DNA of 64,000 nt from Zhongshania antarctica (GTDB lineage: Bacteria > Pseudomonadota > Gammaproteobacteria > Pseudomonadales > Spongiibacteraceae). The notes under the pieces were generated by a model. That model saw only the letters and a list, made by a program, of their open reading frames with translations. It did no database searches and was not told the origin of the DNA. Below, piece after piece: positions 34,491-42,688 of this stretch. The position numbers and the translations under genes are program-made. Location of the stretch: the NCBI RefSeq assembly GCF_014202945.1, contig NZ_JACHHW010000002.1:1-64000 (forward strand). Reading direction: 5' to 3'. The number at the start of each line of letters is the position of its first letter. Within the stretch, counting starts at the first letter, position 1.

Positions 34491-35726
34491 CTATGCCGCG
34501 GGCAAATACACCCGAAACTCACAGCCTTTATCCAACTCACTAATAACATCAATTCGGCCGTCACACTCATCAAGAATGCGCCGACAAATAGCCAAGCCGA
34601 TGCCCGTGCCCTCATAGTCACCCTCTCGGTATAAGCGTTCAAATACGCCATATACTCGGGACTGATAGTGACTGCCAATGCCAATACCATTATCGCGGAT
34701 ATAAAATCCCACCTCGTCTTCACCAGCATCGTCCAAGGGGCCGATTTCCACTACTGGCAGCTTTTGATCGCGACTAAATTTCACCGCATTATCGAGCAGG
34801 TTCGATAGCAATTGGTATAGGGGTGTCGGCGACATATTCACCGTGCCCAGTGGCTTTCGATGCAGCTCAGTGGCGTATTTTTTCATGGCGCCACCGTGCT
34901 CAACAACCGCGCGGTCAAGATACTCATCCAAGGCTAATGGCTCGGCGGGCACCAGCGATTGCGGGGCACAGTACAGCTGTAAATCGTCGATCATTTCGGT
35001 CATGCGCTGGGTTGCCCCAACCATGGTCTGCAACCACTTCGCCTCATCCTCCTGAAGGGTTTCACCTAGGCGTTCATTCAATAGCTGACCGAATACCGAA
35101 ATAGAGCGCAGCGGCTCCTTGATGTCATGCGCCGTTACCTTGGCGTACTCCTCCAATGCAATATTAGAGCGTTCCAATGAGGCATGATTTTTTTCCAGCA
35201 AGGTTTTCATGACTAGGGTTTCTGCCAGTTCTTGAGTACGCTCAGCGACCAATTCCTCTAGGTCTTTAGTCAAACGGTCAACCTGCTGCTTTTGGCGCCG
35301 ATTTTCGTCAGCCTCTTCTCTAAGCTGTTGATTTAAAGCAATAAGCTGCACATTGCTAGGAATGGCTAGGGCCTTGGGAATCAGCGGCCAAACTACAATC
35401 GCGGTGCCCACCGAGGCGATGGCGGTAATTAATTTGACGCCGCCGCTAAGCCAATAGGCGCCATACCAAACATTGAAGATATTGACGAGATGGGTTGCGC
35501 CGCAGGCGAAGATGAAAATCGCAAACATCACAAATATGTAGTTAAACTTGAGGTCATCGCGCTTTCGTACTAAATACACGAGGGCAACAGGAATGGTGAA
35601 GTAAGACAAGCTAATCAGCACATCACTGATAACATGAAGACGAACCAAATCTTCATTCCACAAATAGCAATGCCCATGGGGCGGCATTTCCGGCCCCAGC
35701 AACTTGTTCAAAAACTCATTAGCCAT
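34491..35726 (-). CDS. Histidine kinase with ethylene-receptor (ETR1-like) sensor domain
   Basis: 411 residues. The N-terminus has three membrane helices (about 34-53, 62-83, 92-118) that match the plant ethylene-binding domain: VISDVLISLSYFTIPVALVY, then FACGATHLVN. Asp35, Tyr42, Cys75 and His79 have the same mutual spacing as Asp25, Tyr32, Cys65 and His69 of ETR1, where Cys and His bind Cu(I). No GAF domain follows; instead a coiled coil (about 130-190) leads to the phytochrome-type H-box HDIKEPLRSI (His near 200) and an ATPase with NLLDNAVKF, DNGIGI and GTGIGLAI. Bacterial ethylene receptors of this type are known in cyanobacteria and some others. No response regulator is adjacent. Being next to copper-peptide genes suggests shared copper supply; that link is inference. 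Confidence 0.9.
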   Translation of the reverse strand: MANEFLNKLLGPEMPPHGHCYLWNEDLVRLHVISDVLISLSYFTIPVALVYLVRKRDDLKFNYIFVMFAIFIFACGATHLVNIFNVWYGAYWLSGGVKLITAIASVGTAIVVWPLIPKALAIPSNVQLIALNQQLREEADENRRQKQQVDRLTKDLEELVAERTQELAETLVMKTLLEKNHASLERSNIALEEYAKVTAHDIKEPLRSISVFGQLLNERLGETLQEDEAKWLQTMVGATQRMTEMIDDLQLYCAPQSLVPAEPLALDEYLDRAVVEHGGAMKKYATELHRKPLGTVNMSPTPLYQLLSNLLDNAVKFSRDQKLPVVEIGPLDDAGEDEVGFYIRDNGIGIGSHYQSRVYGVFERLYREGDYEGTGIGLAICRRILDECDGRIDVISELDKGCEFRVYLPAA

Positions 35727-35752
35727 AATATAACCGAGCCCGTGTATGCCAC

Positions 35753-35776
35753 GCTCAATTGCTCAATTGCGCAATT
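35753..35776. repeat. Three 8-bp tandem units upstream of ethylene-receptor-like kinase
   Basis: GCTCAATT, GCTCAATT, GCGCAATT follow one another at 35753-35776, and the last junction forms the palindrome AATTGCGCAATT (35765-35776). It lies 27 bp from the kinase start codon and may be an operator, or just a slippage product. Confidence 0.5.
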
Positions 35777-35946
35777 TACGAATTTGGGAAATTACCCCCT
35801 CAGACCCCTTTATACCAAGGGAGCCCTAAGCCAAGTAACCGGGGAATTCACCTAGATGAACCATGAACACCACACCCACCAAATTTCATAATAGTGCATT
35901 ATTGCTTAAAGTCATCGCGGGCGTTGGGAGACTTTTCAGGGCGGCC

Positions 35947-36570
35947 TCACGTTTTATTCGGAAAACTGCAATCCAAATGCGGGTGCTTCGCGGTTATATT
36001 CTGATAAAACGCCTGAATTTGGCGTTGATCTTCCCCATAATCGCCACTGGGGAAGTAAGGCGCGGACAAGGAAATGGTTTTTTTTGCGTAATCCAAAGCC
36101 GTCGCAACAATGGGCACCCCCGCGGCTGCAGCAATGTGGTAATAGCCGCCCTTCCAGCGGGCAACCTTACTGCGGGTGCCTTCCGGGGCAATAATCAACA
36201 CCATGCCATCGGTGTCGCCAAACACACCGGCCATTTGCGCGACAAAATTATGCTGGCGGCTACGCTCCACCGCCACCCCGCCAAGCCAGCGCAATAACAT
36301 CCCCAGCGGCCCAACAAACAACTGATGCTTACCCATAAAGCGAATTTGACGGCCCAAGGCACTCGCCACACCCACCATAATAAAGAAATCCCAATTGCTG
36401 GTATGGGGAGCAAGTATTAGCACATATTTCGCGGGTGTCGCGGCGGCGCTGGGTAATTGCCAGCCTCGCAGGGTCAGTATCTTGCCACTGACGCACCTCA
36501 CTAAATTCAACAGCCATGGGTAACTGCAAATGGTTTTGCGCTGAACAATAGCCACCTCCGTCACCAACAT
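35947..36570 (-). CDS. 1-acyl-sn-glycerol-3-phosphate acyltransferase-like protein
   Basis: 207 residues from ATG 36570 (GAGGA upstream; a GTG at 36585 is less likely). The PlsC-fold motifs are APHTSNWDFF (HxxxxD) and IAPEGTRSK, with WKGGYYHIAAAAGVPIVATALDY further on. This small soluble type is common in marine bacteria and often annotated as lysophospholipid acyltransferase family. It transfers acyl groups to lysophospholipid or a similar acceptor. It is monocistronic. Confidence 0.86.
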   Translation of the reverse strand: MLVTEVAIVQRKTICSYPWLLNLVRCVSGKILTLRGWQLPSAAATPAKYVLILAPHTSNWDFFIMVGVASALGRQIRFMGKHQLFVGPLGMLLRWLGGVAVERSRQHNFVAQMAGVFGDTDGMVLIIAPEGTRSKVARWKGGYYHIAAAAGVPIVATALDYAKKTISLSAPYFPSGDYGEDQRQIQAFYQNITAKHPHLDCSFPNKT

Positions 36571-36757
36571 TTCGTTAATCCTCACCTACCACACAACGGA
36601 GTCATGCCTTATGACGAAATAGCATTCGGTCGAATATTACACAAAATCAACCTAATGCGCTTGCTCGGGGGAATACGCTACACTATTCTGCCCTTCAGCA
36701 TCCAAGGCCAATACCAACGCGGGCACATACGGCCCGAATAAGAATGGAGCCCCACTT

Positions 36758-37888
36758 TTGCCATTATCACTTCGCAAATTATATTCCGGCTTATTTGTCG
36801 CGGGCCTGCAGACCTTCGCCTTGGCCGCGCAGGCCACCACTCCACCGCATCAACTCGCCACCGTACAGCAAAACCCTGCGGCGCTCAGCCTCCGCGACGA
36901 CATCAGCGATACCGTTATGCAGATGGACGGCTATATTTTCATTGATGACAGTGACGAGCTAATTTACAGCCTTAAGAAGGCCAACGACGAAGGCCGCGCA
37001 TTAGAGGGCCGCTCTCGGGGAATTTTGGTGATACCGGGCGACGAGGCGGAGCTAGTACAACGCCTAGAAGAAATGCGTGACGACACCAATAGCTTTGCCG
37101 CTGGCGGTCATTTCACCCTAAGCACCTCATCGCCAGCTTGGCATGTTATTGGCGGCTCAGAATTTAGCGGGAGTGCACGCTTTAATTACGATGAAGACGA
37201 CGCCAATCGTCTGCGCTTTGCCACGCTAGTCAGTTTATTCAGCTTTGGTGAATTGCAGTCGTCTATGGAGGTCTCGGCGCTGTGGTCAAATTATCTAGGC
37301 CTGAATTACCGTTTTAAAATCGATGGTTTTGCCAACACCCAATTCGGCATCACCCCCAAAATCCAAAATATCAGCCTCATTGAGCGCAGCATTCTCATTT
37401 CTGAATACGAAGAAGAAAAATTATTCGATTCCGGCCGCGATGTAGATCATACCCTTCAGCTCAATGCCGACCTTGGCATAAGCCATCGACTAAACAGCTG
37501 GCTACTTGGCCTGGCAATAAAAGATATTTATCAGCAAGAAATGCAGAGCACAATTGGCACCGTTTACCAACAACGCAGTCGCGTTAATGCCAGTATCGAC
37601 TACCAAGCAACGTGGGCTGCATGGCGATTTGATGCCGACCTCACGCCACAGGCCGGCTTTGGCGAAATGCCCGCACAGCGCGTTTATAACCTAAAGACCG
37701 CTATTCCCCTCAACCAACGGATAGCACTCTTGCTGGGCTACCGCTGGCTAAACAACCCCTACAGTGACGACAGTCCCTCAATTGGCCTGCATTACAGTCT
37801 CGACCAGTTACTGCATATCAATGCCGAGTTTAGCTATATTAGCAATAGTGAACTGGGTGGCAGTATTAATCTCCAGCTGCCACTTTAG
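36758..37888 (+). CDS. TraF-like outer-membrane barrel protein
   Basis: 376 residues with a signal peptide (cleaved near AQA-TT), then the conserved opening LATVQQNPAALSL, a coiled-coil-like segment (about 65-110), and many alternating beta strands ending in LGGSINLQLPL. This matches the conjugal-transfer TraF_2 family (Pfam PF13729), whose chromosomal members are probable outer-membrane barrels rather than transfer proteins; no tra genes are nearby. The start is TTG at 36758 with GGAG at 36746. It is convergent with the GMC oxidoreductase, 2 bp between stops. Confidence 0.75.
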   Translation: MPLSLRKLYSGLFVAGLQTFALAAQATTPPHQLATVQQNPAALSLRDDISDTVMQMDGYIFIDDSDELIYSLKKANDEGRALEGRSRGILVIPGDEAELVQRLEEMRDDTNSFAAGGHFTLSTSSPAWHVIGGSEFSGSARFNYDEDDANRLRFATLVSLFSFGELQSSMEVSALWSNYLGLNYRFKIDGFANTQFGITPKIQNISLIERSILISEYEEEKLFDSGRDVDHTLQLNADLGISHRLNSWLLGLAIKDIYQQEMQSTIGTVYQQRSRVNASIDYQATWAAWRFDADLTPQAGFGEMPAQRVYNLKTAIPLNQRIALLLGYRWLNNPYSDDSPSIGLHYSLDQLLHINAEFSYISNSELGGSINLQLPL

Positions 37889-37890
37889 GT

Positions 37891-39513
37891 TTACGCCACT
37901 TCAACAACCTGAGCTTTTTGCGGAATAAAACTCATTGCATGCTCAGTTAGCGCAGTAATGGTGAGCGAGGGATTCACGCCAAGATTCGATGACAGCATCG
38001 AGCCATCACACACCAACATATTACGGTAGCCAAAAACCCGGTTTTGGCTGTCGATCACCCCCTCTTCACTACTTTTACCCATCCCGACACCGCCCATACA
38101 ATGAGCCGTAGCAGGGATATTAAACAAGACCTCGGTAATCAAGCTGCCAGCCATGCCGCCCAAGCGGCGGGCAGTGCGCAGTGCAAATTCACTGGCCTCG
38201 GGAATATGCGCGGGAATCGGCTCACCAACACTGACCATGCGCTTGCGCCATGGCCAATACCAGGCTCGGCGATATTGCATATCAATATGACCATCGAGGG
38301 TTTGCATACACAAAAATATCACGGTCTGCCGCGCCAAACCAAAGGGGATCAGCGAGGTTACCGCTTGTTTAGGCGCCTTAAATAACAATTTCAACATGGT
38401 GTACAACCACACAAACACCCGTCGCCAGTTTGGCTTGCCACGTGTCATGGCGGTGACCAACAAGCCCATGGCATCCGAGCCACGAGGGTAGCGGGTGGCC
38501 TCGATATGGGTTTTGTCGTCGAGGTAAATCCCCGAGCCAATCGCAATGCCCTCATCCATATTTTGCTCGCCGGGCAGGCGCACGCCAATTAATGACTCGG
38601 CATTGGTTCTTACTCTACGGCCGAGTTCCGCGGAGATATTGGGCAAGGAGCCCTTATCCCGAAGTTTAAACAGCAGGTCTTGGGTGCCGAGTGACGACGC
38701 CGCAAACACCAGCGACTTGGTCCGCCAGCGCCGCTTATGGCGGCGCAGCAAGGACGTGCTCGATACCGTGGTAATTTCATAGCCATCTTCGCCGTCGGCC
38801 TTGCCATTTAGCGGCACAACATCAATCACTTTGGTTTCAGCAAAAACCTGCGCGCCCTGCTTTTCGGCAAAATACAGATAATTTTTATCTAGGCTATTTT
38901 TGGCATTGTGTCGACAACCAACCATGCAGCCGCCACAGGCGATACAGCTATTACGCTCAGGGCCTTCACCATTAAAATAGGGGTCAGGGTATGCCTTACC
39001 CAGCGCAGCACCCTCATCACCAAAAAAAACACCAACCTGGGTTTTATAAAAACTTTCACCGCAACCCCAATCATCTGCGGCTTCTTTTAATAAATGGTCC
39101 GCGGGGCCAAGAATACGATTTTCGGTCACGCCGAGCATTTTCTGGGCACTGGCGTAATGCGCCGGCATCTCGGCTTGCCAGTCTTTTAAGCCAGCCCAAC
39201 TGCCCTGTTGCCAAATTTCTTGCTTGGGTACCAGCAAGGTATTGGCATAGGTAATTGAACCGCCGCCCACGGCATTGCCGTGCAAAACCAATACGTGCTT
39301 AAACCAGCGTAAATTGAAAAAGCCCTTCATACCCAGCATGGGCCGCCACAACCAGCGATGAAAATGCCAGTTAGAACGCGGATAAGTTTCGGCGCTCCAG
39401 CGTCGGCCCATTTCCATCATGCCCACGCTATAGCCTTTTTGGGTCAGGCGATGGGCCGCCGTAGAACCGCCAAAGCCGGTGCCGATTACTAAATAATCAA
39501 AATCGTAGTCCAC
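37891..39513 (-). CDS. GMC oxidoreductase, cholesterol-oxidase-like
   Basis: 540 residues. The FAD Rossmann motif is GTGFGGS (about 11-17), with GNAVGGGSITYANTL as the second GMC block and a C-terminal FGYRNMLVCDGSMLSSNLGVNPSLTITALTEHAM segment, the GMC C-terminal signature. A Cys-rich insert CIACGGCMVGC (about 188) is typical of the cholesterol-oxidase-like branch. Likely a steroid or hydroxy-lipid dehydrogenase/oxidase; the substrate is unknown. It starts with GTG 39513 and is divergent from a TetR gene, with two matching palindromes in the 100-bp gap, so it is probably under TetR control. Confidence 0.87.
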   Translation of the reverse strand: MDYDFDYLVIGTGFGGSTAAHRLTQKGYSVGMMEMGRRWSAETYPRSNWHFHRWLWRPMLGMKGFFNLRWFKHVLVLHGNAVGGGSITYANTLLVPKQEIWQQGSWAGLKDWQAEMPAHYASAQKMLGVTENRILGPADHLLKEAADDWGCGESFYKTQVGVFFGDEGAALGKAYPDPYFNGEGPERNSCIACGGCMVGCRHNAKNSLDKNYLYFAEKQGAQVFAETKVIDVVPLNGKADGEDGYEITTVSSTSLLRRHKRRWRTKSLVFAASSLGTQDLLFKLRDKGSLPNISAELGRRVRTNAESLIGVRLPGEQNMDEGIAIGSGIYLDDKTHIEATRYPRGSDAMGLLVTAMTRGKPNWRRVFVWLYTMLKLLFKAPKQAVTSLIPFGLARQTVIFLCMQTLDGHIDMQYRRAWYWPWRKRMVSVGEPIPAHIPEASEFALRTARRLGGMAGSLITEVLFNIPATAHCMGGVGMGKSSEEGVIDSQNRVFGYRNMLVCDGSMLSSNLGVNPSLTITALTEHAMSFIPQKAQVVEVA

Positions 39514-39559
39514 GTTTTATTCACTCTCTCGCATTGCCCGCTGACGCGCCGACAAATTT

Positions 39560-39602
39560 GACATGCCTTCGTGTCACTTTACATCTGACAGCACCTCATG
39601 TC
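39560..39602. promoter_or_regulatory. Twin TetR-operator-like palindromes
   Basis: Two copies of GACA-N8-TGTC lie at 39560-39575 and 39587-39602, offset by 27 bp. They sit between the divergent GMC oxidoreductase and TetR genes; the second ends 11 bp before the TetR start. Flanking TTT/AAA residues extend the symmetry (TTTGACATG to CATGTCAAA). Confidence 0.6.
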
Positions 39603-39613
39603 AAAATCAAAAA

Positions 39614-40261
39614 ATGACCGATTCCCCCACCAAACCTCGTCGCTATCGCGGTGCCAGCGGCGACCAACGCCGCGCCGAACGCTGCCAACAACTCTTAGAC
39701 GCTGGCCTCAGCGTTATTGGTGATGTCGGCTACCAAGCCTGCAGTGTGCGCAGCATTTGCGCCGCAGCCGGATTAACTGAACGCTATTTTTACGAGTCAT
39801 TTGCGAATAAAGAAGCACTACTGGCCGAAATCTATCAAGCGCAAACAGATTATTTAAAAGCCAATATGCTGGCCGCGTTTACCCGCGCCGAGCGCAATAG
39901 CGAAGCCTTTGCCCACGCCGGACTACACGCTTTTTTTGACACCCTGCATCAAAACCCGGCGGTCGCCCGACTATTATTATTTGAAATTCTCGGTGTTAGC
40001 GACACCATGGACAGGCTTTATTACGAGGTAATGGAAGACTTTGCGGTCTTGATCCGCTCACTCGCCAGTTCGCTAGGGCTGGCGGATATTGCGCACACAC
40101 CCAACCAAGATATTATTTACGCGGGCTTAGTGGGAGCAGTAATTCAAATTGCCCGCCGCTGGGCACTCACCGGCTACCAAGACAGCGTCGACGCCGTGAT
40201 TGGCAGCAGCCTCTTTCTATTTGTGGCAACCGCGAATTACGCCTCACCAGCCACGCAATAA
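39614..40261 (+). CDS. TetR/AcrR-family regulator
   Basis: 215 residues from ATG 39614; the frame is open from 39563 but upstream codons overlap the operator-like repeats. The TetR HTH reads QLLDAGLSVIGDVGYQACSVRSICAAAGLTERYFYESFANKEALLAEIY. The C-terminal part is all-helical and would bind a hydrophobic ligand. Being divergent from the GMC enzyme suggests local repression, including of itself. Confidence 0.9.
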   Translation: MTDSPTKPRRYRGASGDQRRAERCQQLLDAGLSVIGDVGYQACSVRSICAAAGLTERYFYESFANKEALLAEIYQAQTDYLKANMLAAFTRAERNSEAFAHAGLHAFFDTLHQNPAVARLLLFEILGVSDTMDRLYYEVMEDFAVLIRSLASSLGLADIAHTPNQDIIYAGLVGAVIQIARRWALTGYQDSVDAVIGSSLFLFVATANYASPATQ

Positions 40262-40346
40262 ATCCTCGTGTAGCGAGCCAATCACGGCTTGTATTCAGCG
40301 TCGCCAAGCGTCAAGGTAAGCGCACTATTAGCGACGCGTTCTCACA

Positions 40347-41330
40347 ATGCCAACGACCTTATATCCAGCCTCAGCCAGCACCTCGTTCACCCTCAATACC
40401 GAGTCAGTTCATCAGCTCTATATTGAAACCAGTGGCAACCCACTGGGGATTCCCGTGGTGTTTTTGCATGGCGGACCAGGATCGAGCTGCAACAATAATC
40501 ACCGCCGCTATTTTAACCCCGAGCACTATTTCATTACCTGCTTCGACCAGCGCGGCTGCGGCCTCTCTAGGCCCCACGGCGAGCTGGCGGCTAACACCAG
40601 CCAAAACCTTATCGCCGACATGGAGCGCATACGAGCACATCTTAATATTGAGCGTTGGCTGGTTTTTGGCGGCTCTTGGGGGGCGTGCTTGGGGCTGCTA
40701 TACGCCCAAGCCCACCCCCAGCGGGTGAGCGGGATGATTCTGCGCGGCAGTTTTTTGGCCAGAGAGCAGGACTTATTTTGGTTTGCCCAGCACGGCGCGA
40801 GCGAAGAATTTCCAGAAGCGTGGCAGGCATTTATAAAAGACATTCCTCAAGACGAAAGACACGATCTGGTCGCCGCTTATTACCAGCGCCTCCATCACGG
40901 CGACAACGATACCCAATTAAAATACGCCGCTATTTGGTCGGCTTGGTCTGGCAAAGTCGCCACCCATAATTTAGGCCAGCGTACGGACAAACATTCAGCT
41001 AACAACGCCATGACAAGCGGCGCCCAGCGGCAGGCCGATCCTGCCCTCGTCCGCAAAATTAAAATAGAAACCCACTACGCCCAGCACCGCTATTTTATTG
41101 CCGAAAACCAAATACTCGACAATCTTCACCGACTGCCCAAGGTGCCGGTAACGATTATTCACGGCCAATTAGACAAAACCTGTTTGCCCACCGCCTCCGG
41201 TGCCCTTGCCGCCGGCATTACCAATAGCGAATTTATTCAGCTCGCCGACACCGGCCACCTCATAGAAGAGGCCAATATGATTGCCGCCTTGGTCGATGCT
41301 ACAGATCGCTTTATCAAAAAATTAAATTAG
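40347..41330 (+). CDS. pip: Prolyl aminopeptidase
   Basis: 327-residue alpha/beta hydrolase of peptidase family S33. The oxyanion segment HGGPGSS is near 40, FDQRGCGLSRPH follows, the nucleophile elbow is GGSWGAC (Ser near 110), and the acid and His lie in HGQLDKTC and DTGHLIEE. The lid (about 150-250) contains an extra polar stretch (RTDKHSANNAMTSGAQRQAD) compared with typical enzymes. It removes N-terminal proline from peptides in the cytoplasm. The elbow has Ala-Cys where most have Ser-Thr, a conservative change. Confidence 0.9.
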   Translation: MPTTLYPASASTSFTLNTESVHQLYIETSGNPLGIPVVFLHGGPGSSCNNNHRRYFNPEHYFITCFDQRGCGLSRPHGELAANTSQNLIADMERIRAHLNIERWLVFGGSWGACLGLLYAQAHPQRVSGMILRGSFLAREQDLFWFAQHGASEEFPEAWQAFIKDIPQDERHDLVAAYYQRLHHGDNDTQLKYAAIWSAWSGKVATHNLGQRTDKHSANNAMTSGAQRQADPALVRKIKIETHYAQHRYFIAENQILDNLHRLPKVPVTIIHGQLDKTCLPTASGALAAGITNSEFIQLADTGHLIEEANMIAALVDATDRFIKKLN

Positions 41331-41415
41331 CGTCCCTCACAAATCAGCGTGGCCGTTATTGATCGACGGTAAAAAGCCTATACGCATTCAAGGAGCATTA
41401 AAAACCAATAATTAA

Positions 41416-41769
41416 CTACACCAAAACTTGCCTGGTATTAGCAATGTAGTGATGAACCTGCCGCTCAACCTCGGGATCGACCATCTCGACTGGGCGGCGA
41501 TCATTTGGGCAGGGCATACGCGGGGTGGTACCAAACAAACGACAAATCAAAGGCCGTTCGCCGTACACCGTGCAGCCCTGAGGCCCAAGGTGTACACAAC
41601 TCAGCTCACCCAAGGCGGCTTCATGCTCAGCATCGGTTTTTACCGGCAGCCGCGACATCTCTTCTGAAGACGTCGTTACCGGACCGCAACAATCATGACA
41701 CCCAGGCGCGCACTCAAAGGACGGAATACGCTCCCGCAGTCGCGCAATAATATCTCGGTTTTGATACAT
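41416..41769 (-). CDS. YkgJ-family cysteine cluster protein
   Basis: 117 residues from ATG 41769 (the open frame runs to TTG 41790). The Cys pattern CAPGCHDCCGP, CVHLGPQGCTVYGERPLICRLFGTTPRMPCPN is the YkgJ (CxxCxxCC) iron- or zinc-binding cluster. Proteins of this type bind a metal and some act on substrate peptides, but the function here is unknown. It is flanked by unrelated genes on both sides. Confidence 0.85.
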   Translation of the reverse strand: MYQNRDIIARLRERIPSFECAPGCHDCCGPVTTSSEEMSRLPVKTDAEHEAALGELSCVHLGPQGCTVYGERPLICRLFGTTPRMPCPNDRRPVEMVDPEVERQVHHYIANTRQVLV

Positions 41770-41893
41770 TTCTTTCTGCCTTCTTAGCAAGCTTCAGCAA
41801 CGGATGAACAATGCTAGCGCACACTAACCCTCAAATATCTCCACCTAAATCTGCGAGCTATCGCAATAAATAGATGCATTATCAATGCAACCA

Positions 41894-42661
41894 TCACTCC
41901 CGAATGATCACCCCACCACACGCTTCTAGCTCGGCTTTACGCTCTCGCCACTCCGGCATTGCTGCGTCCATTAAGGCGTAAAACCGGGGGCTGTGATTAA
42001 ACTCCTGCAAGTGGCAGAGTTCATGAACTATTACATAGTCAATACAGCGCTCGCTGGCTTTTATCAGATGGGTATTCAAGCATAAGCGACCACTACTAGA
42101 GCAGCTACCCCAGCGCGAACGCATTCGTCGCAAACGCAATGCCGGTATTGTATTTACCCAAGGTAGTTGAGCCGAAAAAAATACCAGGCGTTGCTGAAAA
42201 TGCTGCTGTGCCTGCTGGCAATACCATTTTTGCAATAAGCGGCTAATGGCATCGGGCGATCGGGTTTGAACTAGCAGTTCGCCGTCAACAATTGCGACTT
42301 TCTGACTGCTGGCTATCAATTCTGCGCCGCTGCGCAAAACATAGCTGCGCCCTAAAAATAAATGCGTTTCGCCGTCAATAAAACGAAAACCAATATGGCG
42401 GGGCTGTTCTTGCAATTCTCGTCGACGCTGCATAATCCATTCACTATTGCGAAAGATTAGGCCGTCGATTTCGACGCGCCGCGCAGCAAAGGGGGCGCGC
42501 ACGACCAAGCCACCCTCGGCGTCAAGCTGCAAACTTAATTTACGGCGGCGGCGCCGACTGCGAATTAGGGTAACATTGAGACGCTCGCCGCCGATACAAA
42601 CGCTGCGTTGCGTCTTTTCCTCGGTATTTCCTCGCAATAAATCCTTAAGCGAAGAGCTCAT
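41894..42661 (-). CDS. YgjP-like metallopeptidase (DUF45/M48-type)
   Basis: 255 residues. The zinc motif HELCHLQEFNHSPRFY (HExxH plus downstream His) near 210 and the WGSCSSSGRLCLNTHLIKA block are diagnostic of the YgjP/SprT-like family, formerly DUF45. The N-terminal half carries a basic beta domain (RSRRRRRKLSLQLDAEGG). Family members are predicted metal-dependent peptidases. It starts after GAGGCG and ends just before the two-component kinase genes, which run the same way. Confidence 0.88.
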   Translation of the reverse strand: MSSSLKDLLRGNTEEKTQRSVCIGGERLNVTLIRSRRRRRKLSLQLDAEGGLVVRAPFAARRVEIDGLIFRNSEWIMQRRRELQEQPRHIGFRFIDGETHLFLGRSYVLRSGAELIASSQKVAIVDGELLVQTRSPDAISRLLQKWYCQQAQQHFQQRLVFFSAQLPWVNTIPALRLRRMRSRWGSCSSSGRLCLNTHLIKASERCIDYVIVHELCHLQEFNHSPRFYALMDAAMPEWRERKAELEACGGVIIRE

Positions 42662-42688
42662 TTTCCGCGCCTCGCAAAGGAAATCGCA

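Noticed and set aside
35863-36297. Rightward 144-residue open frame
   Set aside because: Mostly antisense to the PlsC-like acyltransferase, whose HxxxxD and EGTR motifs are clear on the other strand.
36758-37888. Reading the TraF-like gene as evidence for a conjugative element
   Set aside because: No other transfer, relaxase or integration genes are present, and chromosomal TraF_2-family barrels are common without conjugation.
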